Origin: Canna indica
Lineage: Eukaryota > Streptophyta > Magnoliopsida > Zingiberales > Cannaceae
Length of the DNA stretch: 64,000 bases
Direction of reading: 5' to 3'
Assembly (NCBI GenBank): GCA_034359265.1
Contig: CP136895.1
Span: 870,501-934,500 of the forward strand
Part shown: in pieces, positions 38,508 through 50,159 of the stretch
Numbering within the stretch: the stretch's first letter is position 1
Layout of the letters: each line of letters begins with the position of its first letter
Translations under genes and position numbers: made by a program
The notes under the pieces: model-generated
What the model was told of the DNA's origin: nothing
The model's input: only the letters and a program-made list of their open reading frames with translations
Databases searched by the model: none

Positions 38508-40153
38508 CTTAATCTTAAGTATGCATCATGATTATTTATTAGTATGATATGTGCGTCATGAATAGGGGGCAATTCGTGTCGTGTCGTGTCTAAACGGTCT
38601 CGTGTTGTACAAGGCTAAATTCAAACGCGGCATGTTTATTAAACGTGTCAGAATATGCAAATCTAAACACGACCCTTTTATTCTCGGGTTGACAAGACAC
38701 GACACACTTAACCTATTTAAGTAAATGTGTATAAACGTGTACATGTGTATATACCTACACGATACAACACGATAAATATAATTTCAACGGTGAACAATAT
38801 GAAAGCTACTAAAATTAAAATTAAACATAGTAGAAAGAGTATTAGTAATAGGACATACCCAACATGCGTAACTTGCAGATGCAATGCAAGTGTGGATGTG
38901 TGATGCAGATAATACAATATCCAATGTGATACACAAAATAACTAATATATAATAGTTAAGCTGGAGTGGGTTTATTTTGGATTTCATAACAATATTTAAA
39001 ATTTAAATTAGTCCAAAATTTTTAAAAGATAAAATTCAAGATACTTATTCGATCAATTTGTATAATTATCTTTCGCGGCCACAAATTGATTCCCAAATAT
39101 ATTAATTGACAATATCGAAAATTTATATTTTAAAAAATATCATACGCTAAACATGAAAACTTAAATAAATTATATAATAAGTGTACTTTTACTCATCCGA
39201 CACACGACAATCTCATACTTATCGTTTCGGGAAAATCAAGATGCATGTGTTAGACAAACAACCCTTATACATTGAATAACCCAAGTAATTAGACGTCACA
39301 ATCTAAAAATTTCAGTAACCACTACGCTCTCATGCTTATGTCGATGGACCACATTCTCTATCACTCAATCAATCGTTACAATCTAAAGAATATGAATCGT
39401 TGCACTCTTGCACGTCTCTTATGCTTATGTCGATGGACTGCACTTTCTATCACTCACTCAACCGTTATAATAAAAAAAGACTATAAATCACTATGCTCTC
39501 CCACATTTGTTAACGAACTACTATGTCTTTATTATATATATATATATATATATAATCAAATCATCAAAAGAAAAACCCATAAAGGATTTATTTAAATGCA
39601 AATAAAAAAACATAAACATATTTGAATTGTTCTAATACAAAATGAAAATAGGGCATAAAATTTGGTCGGCCTCCTTCAACTTGGAGATATAAAACCCTAC
39701 TTCTTATCCCTCGTTCCACCTATCCCAGTGGATTTGGATTTCGGGCCATTAATTGGTAATATTTTTAAAAAATAATAAAGATAAAAAATCACAAGATTAT
39801 CATATTAGAATTTAAATTCTAAACATCTAGATAACATACAAGATGCTGCTACTCACAATTGGGCATTAATTGCCTACACTACCACAACAATAGCACTATT
39901 TTATTCCCAATATAAACATATATTCTTACGTGCTTTTTAATTACTTGGTCAATTCAAAGCAAATATCTCGCAACTTCAAATTTTAAAAGTTAATTTTGTA
40001 CCGAAAAGGGAGCAAATATTCTCTGCATTGAGTCAAATAAATTAATGAGTTATTTAATTTAATTATATATATATATATATAGCATTTTTTTTATTTTCCT
40101 ATACGTAAATGTCTCCTCTCCTAAAGGAGTAGATTTGGCTCGCCACTATTTGT

Positions 40154-41055
40154 TAGGGGTGAACATATATGGATATCATGTATTTTTTATGATTATCTAG
40201 ATCTACCCTGTGTAAGATCAATTTTTAGGTTTTGGATTCAGATCCTATCCTATTAAAATTTAGAATCAGATTTTACTTAAAACTTATAGTACACCATATG
40301 TTCCGAATAGCCTGTTGAAACTTGTAGTACATCATATATTTCGGGTATCCTGTTATGACATGTTTTTTTTTCTCTTTTCATATGTCACAATTCAATAAAT
40401 AAAAAATATTGAAAGTGTAAAATTAAAGATGACAAATACACAATAAAATTTTACGACTGGGGTTAGTGAATATTCGATTTTGATAATAGATTTGTGTACC
40501 GAGTTTATAAGTTTTGAGTAGTGAAAAAATGAATATATTTTAAACTACGTAAGTATATATGCATTATGTGTAATAATCCGATTCTGTTTCTTGGTACCCA
40601 CTATGCTGGAATCAAAATCAAAATCGAATTTAATCAGTTTCTTAATTTTTAAATTGGACTCAACTTGAATTTAATATGAGTCTACCTGAAACCTACCTGA
40701 TCCAATCGATTTTGGGTTTACTCGTTACATACGTAATAAAATTATATGACTAGGGTTATTGGATATTCGATTTTGATTATAGGTTTGTGTATTGAGTTTA
40801 CAAGTTTTGGGTGGATAAAAATTAGATATATTTTAAACTACATAAGTATATATATGCATTATGTGTAACAACTGAGTTTCGATTTCGAACACAATGTATA
40901 CTGAAAATAAAAATCGAAATCAGATTTAATCGGTTCCTTAATTTTTTACTCGGATTATATTCAAATTTAATTTGGGTCTATCGAAAACCTACTCGATACT
41001 CTATCGGGTAGGTTACAACCAGTTACGGGTCTATTTGGTACCTATGCACATCCAT
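40154..41055. mobile_element. hAT-like element related to 38052-38507, internally duplicated
   Basis: Starts TAGGGGTGAAC and ends near CTATGCACATCCATCC. The interior shows the same ATCGGGTAGGTT and GATCCTATCC motifs as the 38052-38507 element, and an internal block (TGACTGGGGTTAGTGAATATTC at about 40454 and a similar block at about 40750) is duplicated. The right terminus is decayed. Confidence 0.5.
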
Positions 41056-41258
41056 CCTTTTGTAGAATGAGTCTTTTCTTGATAATTACTTAGAGCCAAA
41101 TATTAGATTCCATTTTTATCCAGAGCTGACCCAAACAAAAATAGAATTTTATTTTATTTAAAAAAGAAATATAGGTGCTATATATTTATCAATCCTTGTT
41201 CCACATGGCTCAAGCTATGAAAACCAGTTCGCATAAATTAAATTACGCGATGAATTGA

Positions 41259-41272
41259 ATGACACGTGTCAT
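41259..41272 (+). promoter_or_regulatory. Perfect G-box/ABRE palindrome upstream of eIF4G copy 1
   Basis: ATGACACGTGTCAT is a perfect 14-base palindrome with a CACGTG core, a binding site class for plant bZIP and bHLH factors. It lies about 0.5-0.6 kb before the first mapped leader exon. The homologous place before copy 2 (56021-56034) reads GACACTTGTCAT, so the core is broken there. Confidence 0.55.
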
Positions 41273-41791
41273 GCAGATATTTAGTGCCTTTCATCTCAAC
41301 ATCCGCATTCTCACACGCTTTATAATTAGTTTATGCAAAGCTTTCTATAAACAAAAAGATACTTGCTCTTCAAAGGACTCCCTTGTCATTAATTAATAAT
41401 AAATAATAAACAATTATTATGTCCTCGATTCAACAATTACTGTGTCAAACTAAAGACACACTAATCATATATTACAAGGTACGTCTTCATGCAATGAAAT
41501 AAATATGAAAATAATATTGAATTAAACAATGAAATAAACGTGAAAATAAAATTTAAATCAATAATAAATTTGAATTAGTTCAAAATGAAAATAATATTCA
41601 CTAGAATAAATTCAAATGGAGTGGAAATTTTCATCGATCGGGTTCCGTTGGAGTCGGAGTCGAACTCGCGATGCTATCGATTAGGTTTAACCGCCTTGAC
41701 TGAGCGTTCTATATTATCGCGATCTCTCGAATTCCATTGCATTATTACTCGTTCTTCTTTCTCCACTTCTCGCTCCCGTGCTGGTCTGTGC

Positions 41792-41845
41792 ATGATTCCC
41801 GCTTCATTCGCATCGCCGCTGAGGGGGAGCCCTGATCTCCCTTAA
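41792..41845 (+). promoter_or_regulatory. Upstream ORF (17 codons) in the eIF4G copy 1 leader
   Basis: An ATG at 41792 opens a 17-residue frame, MIPASFASPLRGSPDLP, ending at TAA 41845. It lies in the leader exon just before the 5' UTR intron (41877-42087), so spliced mRNA would carry it about 60 bases upstream of the main ATG. The same peptide is present before copy 2. Confidence 0.6.
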
Positions 41846-42116
41846 TCGCCCGGTTCCGTCTCGCGGAAGCTATCAGGTGAGCGACTGGATCCACGGGACT
41901 TATCCCCCCGATCACTCCCATCTAGGTTTTTTTTTGTTGCTTCGCCAAAGAGAAAAGGAAACTCTTGTTTCTGATTGAATTCATTGCGAAATACCTAGGG
42001 GAGTGGAATTGTAGGGTTGATGGAGTAAAGGTCGGTCTTTCGTTTTTGCTGGGTTGTTGATCTTTGGGTTGTGTTCTTCTGCTTTAGATTTGGAGGAAGA
42101 AGTGCAGTTGGGATTT

Positions 42117-45100
42117 ATGTCTGTCAATCAATCTAGGCCTGAGAGGAACCAGGGGCAGCTTAGGAAACCCACTCGATTAGGCAGCTCCGGTCAGCAAAGG
42201 GGTTTCGTTGGTGGCAGTGGGAAGGGCGGCGGCGGCGGCTCCGGCCCTTCTCATCTTCCTATCTCCACATTTACATCTCATGCTGCTGCTCCACCTTCGT
42301 CAGTCGCTTCTTCATTGCCGACGAACCGAAGGTGCCATCTTTTCTCTTAAGTTTTGATCATTAGCCTCTTCCTCATGATGGGATTGGTGTCTTCCCTTAC
42401 ACTAGGTTGAATGCTCTGGACAATGATGGGGTTCTAAGGGATTCTAATTGATTTTGGTCTCTGCAGCTTCAAGAAATCTGGTAATGGACATGGCGGTCAA
42501 TCTAGGATGAATCATGAAAACACGAGTTCTGAAGCAGATGCTGTTGTTCCCAATACTACTACTGTCCATCGAGTTGTTCAGAATGGTCCTCAGGCCCTGG
42601 TGCCATCTCCGGGTATCCTATTTATACATATTATTACTATTATTTTCATAAAAATCTCTTCGTGGAAGATTTATTTCTAGAACTAGGAGTAGCAACTGGA
42701 GTGCAGAATTAGTTTGTCTTAATTTGTTGGGTTTCAAGTGTCATAGTAGTTGTCTCTTTGTAATTAGCAACTCTTTTTTTAACTGGAACCATATATTGCT
42801 GCTGACGTTGGTACACCGTAGGATATTCGGATACCCCAGTCCCAGAAGGTGCAAAATCAGTTGGTATGTCAACCCCTAGAAATGCACCCCGAGCAATCCC
42901 AAAGGCACCAACTTCTCAGTCTTCTACTGGATCTTCGGGCTCTCAGACAAAGTCAATACAGCCTAAAGGTTTGATGCCCCTCCCTTCACTAAGTGTATGA
43001 ACTTCCCTGAATTTTCTGATGCACTAGCAAATGCCAAGTTCTGCCTAGAAAGTTAGACTTTTTGACACTAACTCTATTGTCTGATGCTCCCAGGAGATAC
43101 ATCTAGGGCTGTTACCCTTCAATTTGGCACAATAAATCCTGGTATCGTGAATGGTTTGCAGGTAATATTTTTTTGGTCAGTTTGAAATATTGGTGTTTGG
43201 TCTTGTTTCTTGTGTTCCTTGTGATCCTATACTTATACCTGGAAATGCATTATGGTTATGGAAGATTCCTGCTCGGACAAGCTCAGCTCCACCAAATCTT
43301 GATGAACAGAAACGTGACCAGGTTTGTGGATATTTTTGCAAACTACTTATGATTTCAACTTTTCTATTTAGTCATATCCTCCTCAAAAGGAAAAAAGAAA
43401 TCATTTGCCTTTTTATGTGTACCTGGATCAGTCCTTTCTTTGTGCATGGTTTTTTTATAGCCTTATGACTTTCCTTCTCTTTTTGATATTCATCAATTGC
43501 ATCCATAGCATCTTACATCCGATAATGTACATTTGGGTACATTGAGTGTGATTATTGCACTCATATACTACCTCACTACCTTTTCAGGCTCGTGCTGAGT
43601 CCTTTCGTCCTGTTCCAGTGTTGCCCATACCTCCTGTGCCCAAACAACAGTATCAACAACAAACCAGAAAAGATGTTGGTATTGCTCATCAATCTAGCAG
43701 TATGGAGTCTCGTCCTGTAAATCAGATAAAAAGGGATGTTACTACACCAGTTGCATCTGCCTCAGTTGTAGCCCCGCCAAAATCATCTGTTCTTCCACTT
43801 TCTGGGATGCCTATGCCAATGACAATTCCATTTCAACCTCAGCAACCTCAAGTTCCTCCTCAGTTTGGTGGCCCAAGTCCACAGATGCAATCACCTGGTC
43901 TGTTAGCTAACTCGCTGCAATTGCCAATGACCATGAATGCTGCCCAAGTTGCACCACCAATTTTTGTTCCTGGTGTTCAACCTCATTTTGTGCAGCAACA
44001 GGCAATGATGCACCAGGGACAAGGTTTAGGGTACGCCCCAGCAATTGGTCATCAATATCCCCAACAGTTGGGCAATTTAGGACTGGGCATTACTCCACAG
44101 TTCCCACAACAGCAGCCTAATAAACCTGTTGGCCCTCGTAAGACAACAGTGAAAATAACTCATCCAGAGACACATGAAGAGTTGAGACTTGACAAAAGGA
44201 CTGACTCTTATAGGGATGGTGTTTCTTCTGGGCAGAGGCCACTTCCCAACGTAATTCCACAATCTCAGCCTATCCCGACATACACTGCTGCTCAGCAGAT
44301 GAATTACTATTCCTCTCTGCAGCAGACTTCTTATAATTCTTCTCCAATTATTTTTCCTACATCTGTCCCTCTGACAAGTGGGCATGTGCCTGCAAGCTCA
44401 CAGGCTACAAGATATAGTTACCCAGTCGGTCAAAGTGGACAATTGTCCTTCATTAACTCATCTATGGTAAACACCATTCCTGGTAGCAAACCCATGCCTC
44501 TGGCCCCACTACGTGGTATTTCCGAAGGGATCAACTTGGATGGTGTACCATCTTCAACATCTGTCCTTGCTCCAGGTCAGATTACTGCAAGGCAATCTAT
44601 TAGTTCACAAGGTGAGAAAGCTGGGGCATCCCCATGGACACCTTCTGTGGTAATTAGCATGCCTTCTAGCAAGGCAGAAGCGCCTAAGCCATTAAAGACT
44701 GTGGCAGATGCTACTGCTCCCTATCAAAGACACAATGAGACCAGTCCTGATGGATCTGATCAGAAGCTTAAATCTGGATCTGAACAATTAGTTAGTGTTT
44801 TGCCTGTCACAGACACGAGTTCATCTGCTCCTGCTCCTGTGCTCTCAACACTCTCTGAGGCGTTATCAGCTCCTGAAACACAGGCAGGCGATTCTGAATT
44901 ATTGCTATCTGTAAATGTTGACAAAGAAAGGGAATCTGTCCAGAGATCTGATTATTTGAAGGATCAAAAGAAGCAAAGTAAGAAGGATCTTACTAATATG
45001 GAAGAACAGCCTCAGGTAAATCTTCTTTGATCATTTCTTTTCTCATTAGGCTGCATATTTGACCAGTGCATATGCTTGAACTTGTGCAGTTAGATGGAGC

Positions 45101-48100
45101 TACCTCTATGGGAGCAAGGTCGTCTTTGCTTAGCACTACCAAGGATTGCTACGTGGAGAAGAAAACTATTCATGAAGGATGCACAAAAGTTGAGGATAGG
45201 GTGACTCTTTCTATCTCTGATATGCCTACATCTTCAACGTGCCCATCTCATAAGGATGAAAACAAAATTGTTTCAGAAATAGGACCAACTGAATCAATTG
45301 AAAATAAAGAAATAGCCACTGCATCTGGCTCGTCTAGATTGGAGAAGCAAACATACCAAGATGCATCATTAAGTTATGCTGATTCATTTGGGTTACCACC
45401 TGATGGTGTTTCAAGCAAAGCATATGTTCCTTCTGTTGCTACGACTTTGGGCATTACGGTGAATGGAACTAATATTGACAATCTGGCTACTAACATTAGT
45501 GCAGTTAACACAGTTTTGGATGTTAGGAGAACTGAAATGCTTGATTATTCAGAGAAATCTGAAGCATCGAATTCTTCATCACAAGATTCTGATGGTGTCA
45601 AAGTACATTCATCTTCTACTACTGCAAAGTGTTCTGCCAATTCAGTTATGCAAGTAAAACAAGATGATGAAAAAGTGAAAATTAGTGAGTATGAGGTTGA
45701 TAACAAACTTTTTAGTCACTCCATTGAAGATATTGATTCTAAAGAGAATAATAGGACAGACAAAGAACAAAACACGCAAATTGGTACATCTGTGGATTCA
45801 ACTGATTCTGTAACTACACTTGATTGTGATATTCCATCTGCAAATGACGACAAAGATAGGCTTGATACGGCAGTAACTAAATGCGAACTAAAATGCAGCA
45901 AGGATGTTGGTTTAACCAATTCTCGTTTGGCATCTAAGTCTGCCTCCATACACACACAACCTGCGTCTTCAAGAGCACATAATTTAGATGATGGAGTGGT
46001 TTCTGCAACAAGCTTGGGGCAGAAGGAGAAGCCTTCCAAGGAAATCATGAAACCTAAGATTACTACTGGTAAGAAGAAGCAGCGAAAGGAAATGTTTTCT
46101 AAAGCAGATGCTGCAGGGTCTTCTGATCTCTACAATGCATACAAGGGCCCAGATGAAAAGCCTGAGGATGTCAGTAATTCAGAAACTGTAGATAGATCAA
46201 CAGAGGACACAAAAACTGCCCATGTTGATTATCCCGATACGGATGTTACTGCCATTAAGGAAGATGGGCAGAACAAAGCTGAGTTGGATAGCTGGGAGAA
46301 TGTGGCTGATATATCAACACCAAAACTGAAAAAATCAGAGCATGTTCGGTCAGCTGATGGAGCAAGGAAGCAAGATGATGATGGTGAGTTTGAAATTACT
46401 AGCAGAAAGAAATACTCCAGGGATTTTTTATTGACCCTCTCGCAGCGGTATATTGAACTTCCTGTGGGTTTTCAAATTGGCTCTGACATACAAGATGCAT
46501 TGATGAGCAGCCCCCTTGCAAGATCACCAGGTCCAAGTCCTGGGAGAAATGTAGATCGGCAATCTAGTGGGCGTCGTATGGTCGGCAATCTGGATGAGGA
46601 TAAGTGGACCAGAGCACCTGGGTCCTTTGGTCCTGTTCATGACGTTAGGTTAGATGCTGGGCATGGGCCTGCAAATATTAATCTACGGCTTGTGCAAGGT
46701 GGCTCTCAAGGGGTTCTAAAAGGTGCTCGTGCACAGGGAGGACTTCTGTCAGGGCCAATGCCATCTCAGGGAGTCATGCTACGTGGTGGTCCTGATGAGA
46801 GGTGGAAACGTGCAAGGGGTTTAATACCCTCTCCTCAGACGCCAATGCAGGTAATGCACAAAGCCGAGAAGAAGTATGAAGTTGGCAAAATTACTGATGA
46901 GGAACAGGCAAAGCAAAGGCAACTGAAAGCTATACTTAACAAATTGACCCCTCAAAATTTTGACAAACTCTTTGCCCAGGTCAGGGAGGTTAACATAGAC
47001 AATGCAGATACTCTGACCCGTGTCATCTCACAGATCTTTGACAAAGCTTTGATGGAACCAACCTTTTGTGAAATGTATGCTAATTTCTGTTTTCATCTAG
47101 CTGATGTTCTACCTGATTTCAACGAGGACAATGAAAGGATAACTTTTAAGAGACTGCTCCTGAACAAATGCCAAGAAGAATTTGAAAGAGGGGAGAGAGA
47201 TGAAGCTGAAGCTAACAAAGTTGAAGAGGAAGGTGAGATCAAGCAATCCGCAGAGGAAAGAGAGGAGAAAAGGCTGCGGGCCCGTCGCCGCATGCTTGGT
47301 AATATTCGGTTGATTGGGGAGTTGTACAAAAAGAAGATGTTGACTGAGAGAATCATGCATGAGTGCATCAAGAAGTTGTTGGGACAGTACCAGAATCCCG
47401 ACGAGGAAAATATTGAATCCTTATGCAAATTGATGAGTACAATTGGCGAAATGATAGATCACCCTAAGGCAAAAGAACATATGGATGCATATTTTGACAT
47501 GATGACAAAACTTTCAACGAATCAGAAGCTATCTTCTCGTGTTAGATTCATGCTGAGAGATTCAATTGATCTTAGGAAGAACAAATGGCAACAAAGAAGG
47601 AAAGTTGAGGGACCAAAGAAGATTGATGAGGTTCACAGGGATGCAGCTCAAGAAAGGCATGCTCAATCAAGTAGGTTGGGTCGTGGTCCTGTCATTACTA
47701 ATATCCCAAGACGTGGTCAAGCAGTTGATTATGGTTCCCGCGGGTCCACACCATTAAGTTCTCCAAATTCTCAACAGTTTGGTGGTGCCCGTGGTGTGCC
47801 ACCTCAGGCTCGTGGATATAGGAACCAGGATGTGCGATTGGAGGATAGGCATAGAACCATGACCGTTCCCCTCCCTCAACGGTCTCCAGATGATGATTAT
47901 ATTACCCTTGGTCCTCAAGGTGGCCTGGCCAGAGGAATGTCTGGTAGAGGACACCCATCAATATCTAATATATCAGCTGCTGAAGCTTCTCCAGTTATTG
48001 GAGATCAACGGCGAATGTCAACAGCTCCAAATGGTATTAGTTGTATTGCAGATAGGGTATCTGGATTTACACATGATCAATTAAGTCCACGAGACTGTAA

Positions 48101-50159
48101 CAGTCAACTTGGTAGCAGAGAAAAAAATTCAGATCGTTCATATGAGAGATCTACTTCTATCCTACCTGCTGGACAAACTCAGGATGTTTCAGGTGGCAGC
48201 CTAACTGCAGTTTCTGAACCAAAAACATTCCCAGATGAAGTTTTGCAAGAAAAATCAATTTCAGCAATTAGAGAGTTCTACAGGTATTTCTCTCGTTAGT
48301 GCATTCTATATACTTTGCCGTGCTTGTGGCTGGTTGGTACTTGTCTATTTTCTTAGCAGTTGGACTAATTAGGCTTCCTATTGTTTTATCCCCTTGTTCT
48401 TGCTTGATTAGTTTTTTTTATCTTTAGTTGTGGAGGCTTCCTACTGTTTTATGTCCTTGTTCTTGCTCGAATAGTTTTTTTTATCTTTAGTTGTAATTAC
48501 AAGTTTTTCTCCCCAACCTTTTGCTTAAACTTTGACCAAAAGAATTTTACCAGTGCCTATAAAGCACACAAGTTTTTTTAAAAAAATAAAAACTATACAA
48601 GTATTTCTTCATGGTCTATTCATCTCAGGTTTGGTATGGACTATGGAGTGTACGGGATGGTACACTTTGGTATGTATCAGTCTGATAGGTGGACTGGAAT
48701 ATATTTTTTCGTTGTATACTGAGCAGTACACTCACTACATGGGCTACAGATGTGCATCAGTGTTATCATGTCCGAATGGCTACCAATACATCTCATGTAC
48801 CCCAACAGCGATAAACTGTTGATGTATACGGCAATATGGGATTAGATCTGTTGGTTTGGAGCCTAATATGAAGTGTGCAAGAACAATTGGCTCATTTTGG
48901 AATGTGCCCAAGCATACCAAGTGTGTTAATACACTTTGTCATGGTACCCATACTGCACAGGCACTCCCACAAAGGCTTAAAACCTTAGATGAGGCAGTTG
49001 GCTATAGCAATTGTCATTTCAGTACCAACATCCAAGCCCTTTGATGAGATAATAACATAACATCTTTTATTCATCATGGGGTTTAATTGTGATAACATTA
49101 AAGATTGATTGAATAATTATGAGTATTAATTGATTTTGGTAAGTTGCATCTATTGTTATTGGACCTTTTATAATTTGTTTTAGCAGGCTAGCATGGCTGA
49201 CAACTACATTCGACAATTATTCTTTTTAAAGTGCTATTAAATTATCTGAAACTGAATGGGACTGGGATAAGCCAGGAACAGATTCTCTGACTTTGGCTTC
49301 CTTTTCTAATTTCTATGATTTCTATTACCAATTTAGCTGCAAGGCTAGAACCACTAAGCAACCCGACTATTTTGTTTGTTTTTCACATTTCATTTTGGAA
49401 TGAGTTCTCTTTTTCGACACAAAATATTCTGCGATCTGTTATTGATGTAGAATTATAGAAGTGTGCTTCCATGCAATAGTATTGCCTTTTATTTATTAGA
49501 ATTACCATGATGCTGGTCTGGAACTAATATGAAAAACCTTGTCTTTTCTTTAGCGCCAAAGACGAGAATGAGGTTGTGTTGTGCGTCAAAGAATTGAATG
49601 CTCCAATTTATTTTCCTTCCATCATCTCATTATGGGTCACTGACTCATTTGAGAGAAAAGACATGGAAAGAGATCTCCTGTCAAAGCTTATTGTCAACCT
49701 TTGCAAGTCAAGAGATAACTTACTTAGTCAAGTACAGCTACTCCAAGGGTATGAATGGCAAGAGACTTAGAGATAATGTAGTCAGTTATTTTATTATTGT
49801 TATCTGTGCTGATCATTTCACCACTTTTCAGGTTTGAATATGTTCTTTCTTCATTGGAGGATTCTGTGAATGATGCTCCAAGAGCAGCAGAATTTCTTGG
49901 TCGTATATTTGCCAAAGTTGTTGTGGAAGACTTGATCTCCTTGAGTGATATAGGAAGATTGTTACATGAAGGAGGTGACGAACCAGGGCGTTTGAGAGAG
50001 ATTGGGCTAGCAGCAGAGGTTCTTGGTAACATCCTTGAGACTATAAGGTCAGAAAGAGGAGTTACCGTTTTGAATGAGATCCGGGCTAGCTCCAATCTAC
50101 GGTTGGAAGATTTCCGATCACCTCATTCGATGAAATCAAAGTTGGAAGCATTTCTTTGA
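42117..50159 (+). CDS. EIF4G: Eukaryotic translation initiation factor 4G, copy 1, complete, 1,925 aa
   Basis: Scaffold of the cap-binding complex eIF4F that bridges eIF4E, eIF4A and the 43S ribosome. Coding exons: 42117-42331, 42467-42612, 42822-42968, 43094-43161, 43265-43321, 43588-45015, 45090-48283, 49554-49748, 49832-50159; total 5,778 bases. The start MSVNQSRPER matches plant eIF4G. Residues 1 to about 1,100 are disordered and Gln/Pro/Ser-rich. The eIF4E-binding motif YSRDFLL (Y-x4-L-hydrophobic) is at Tyr1129. The MIF4G domain runs about 1298-1520 (KQRQLKAILNKLTPQNFDKL to RVRFMLRDSIDLRKNKW). A C-terminal MA3 domain (about 1744-1925) includes ELNAPIYFPSIISLWVTDSF. A 5' UTR intron (41877-42087) precedes the start. 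In rice the ortholog is a recessive virus-resistance locus. Gene is intact. Confidence 0.95.

Larger units (their letters stand above)
37429..41067. other. Transposon-dense intergenic region, no convincing gene
   Basis: Holds hAT-like elements at 38052-38507 and 40154-41055, a CGTGTCGTGTCGTG-rich element remnant from about 38563, a roughly 88-bp imperfect tandem repeat at 39330-39502 (ATGCTTATGTCGATGGAC in both), and AT microsatellites at 39531-39554 and 40067-40081. A 51-codon minus-strand open stretch at about 37890-38043 (reads GSDGIDTITRDRDGNCAYAS) is exon-like but unrecognised. Confidence 0.5.

Noticed and set aside
41640..41700. GAGTTCGACTCC-like B box before the eIF4G leaders (also 56340-56400), a possible tRNA
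   Set aside because: No matching A box, acceptor stem or cloverleaf could be drawn; probably chance.
42054..42116. Extended eIF4G start upstream of ATG 42117
   Set aside because: The upstream in-frame stretch has no ATG and crosses the 5' UTR splice acceptor; MSVNQSR matches the family start.
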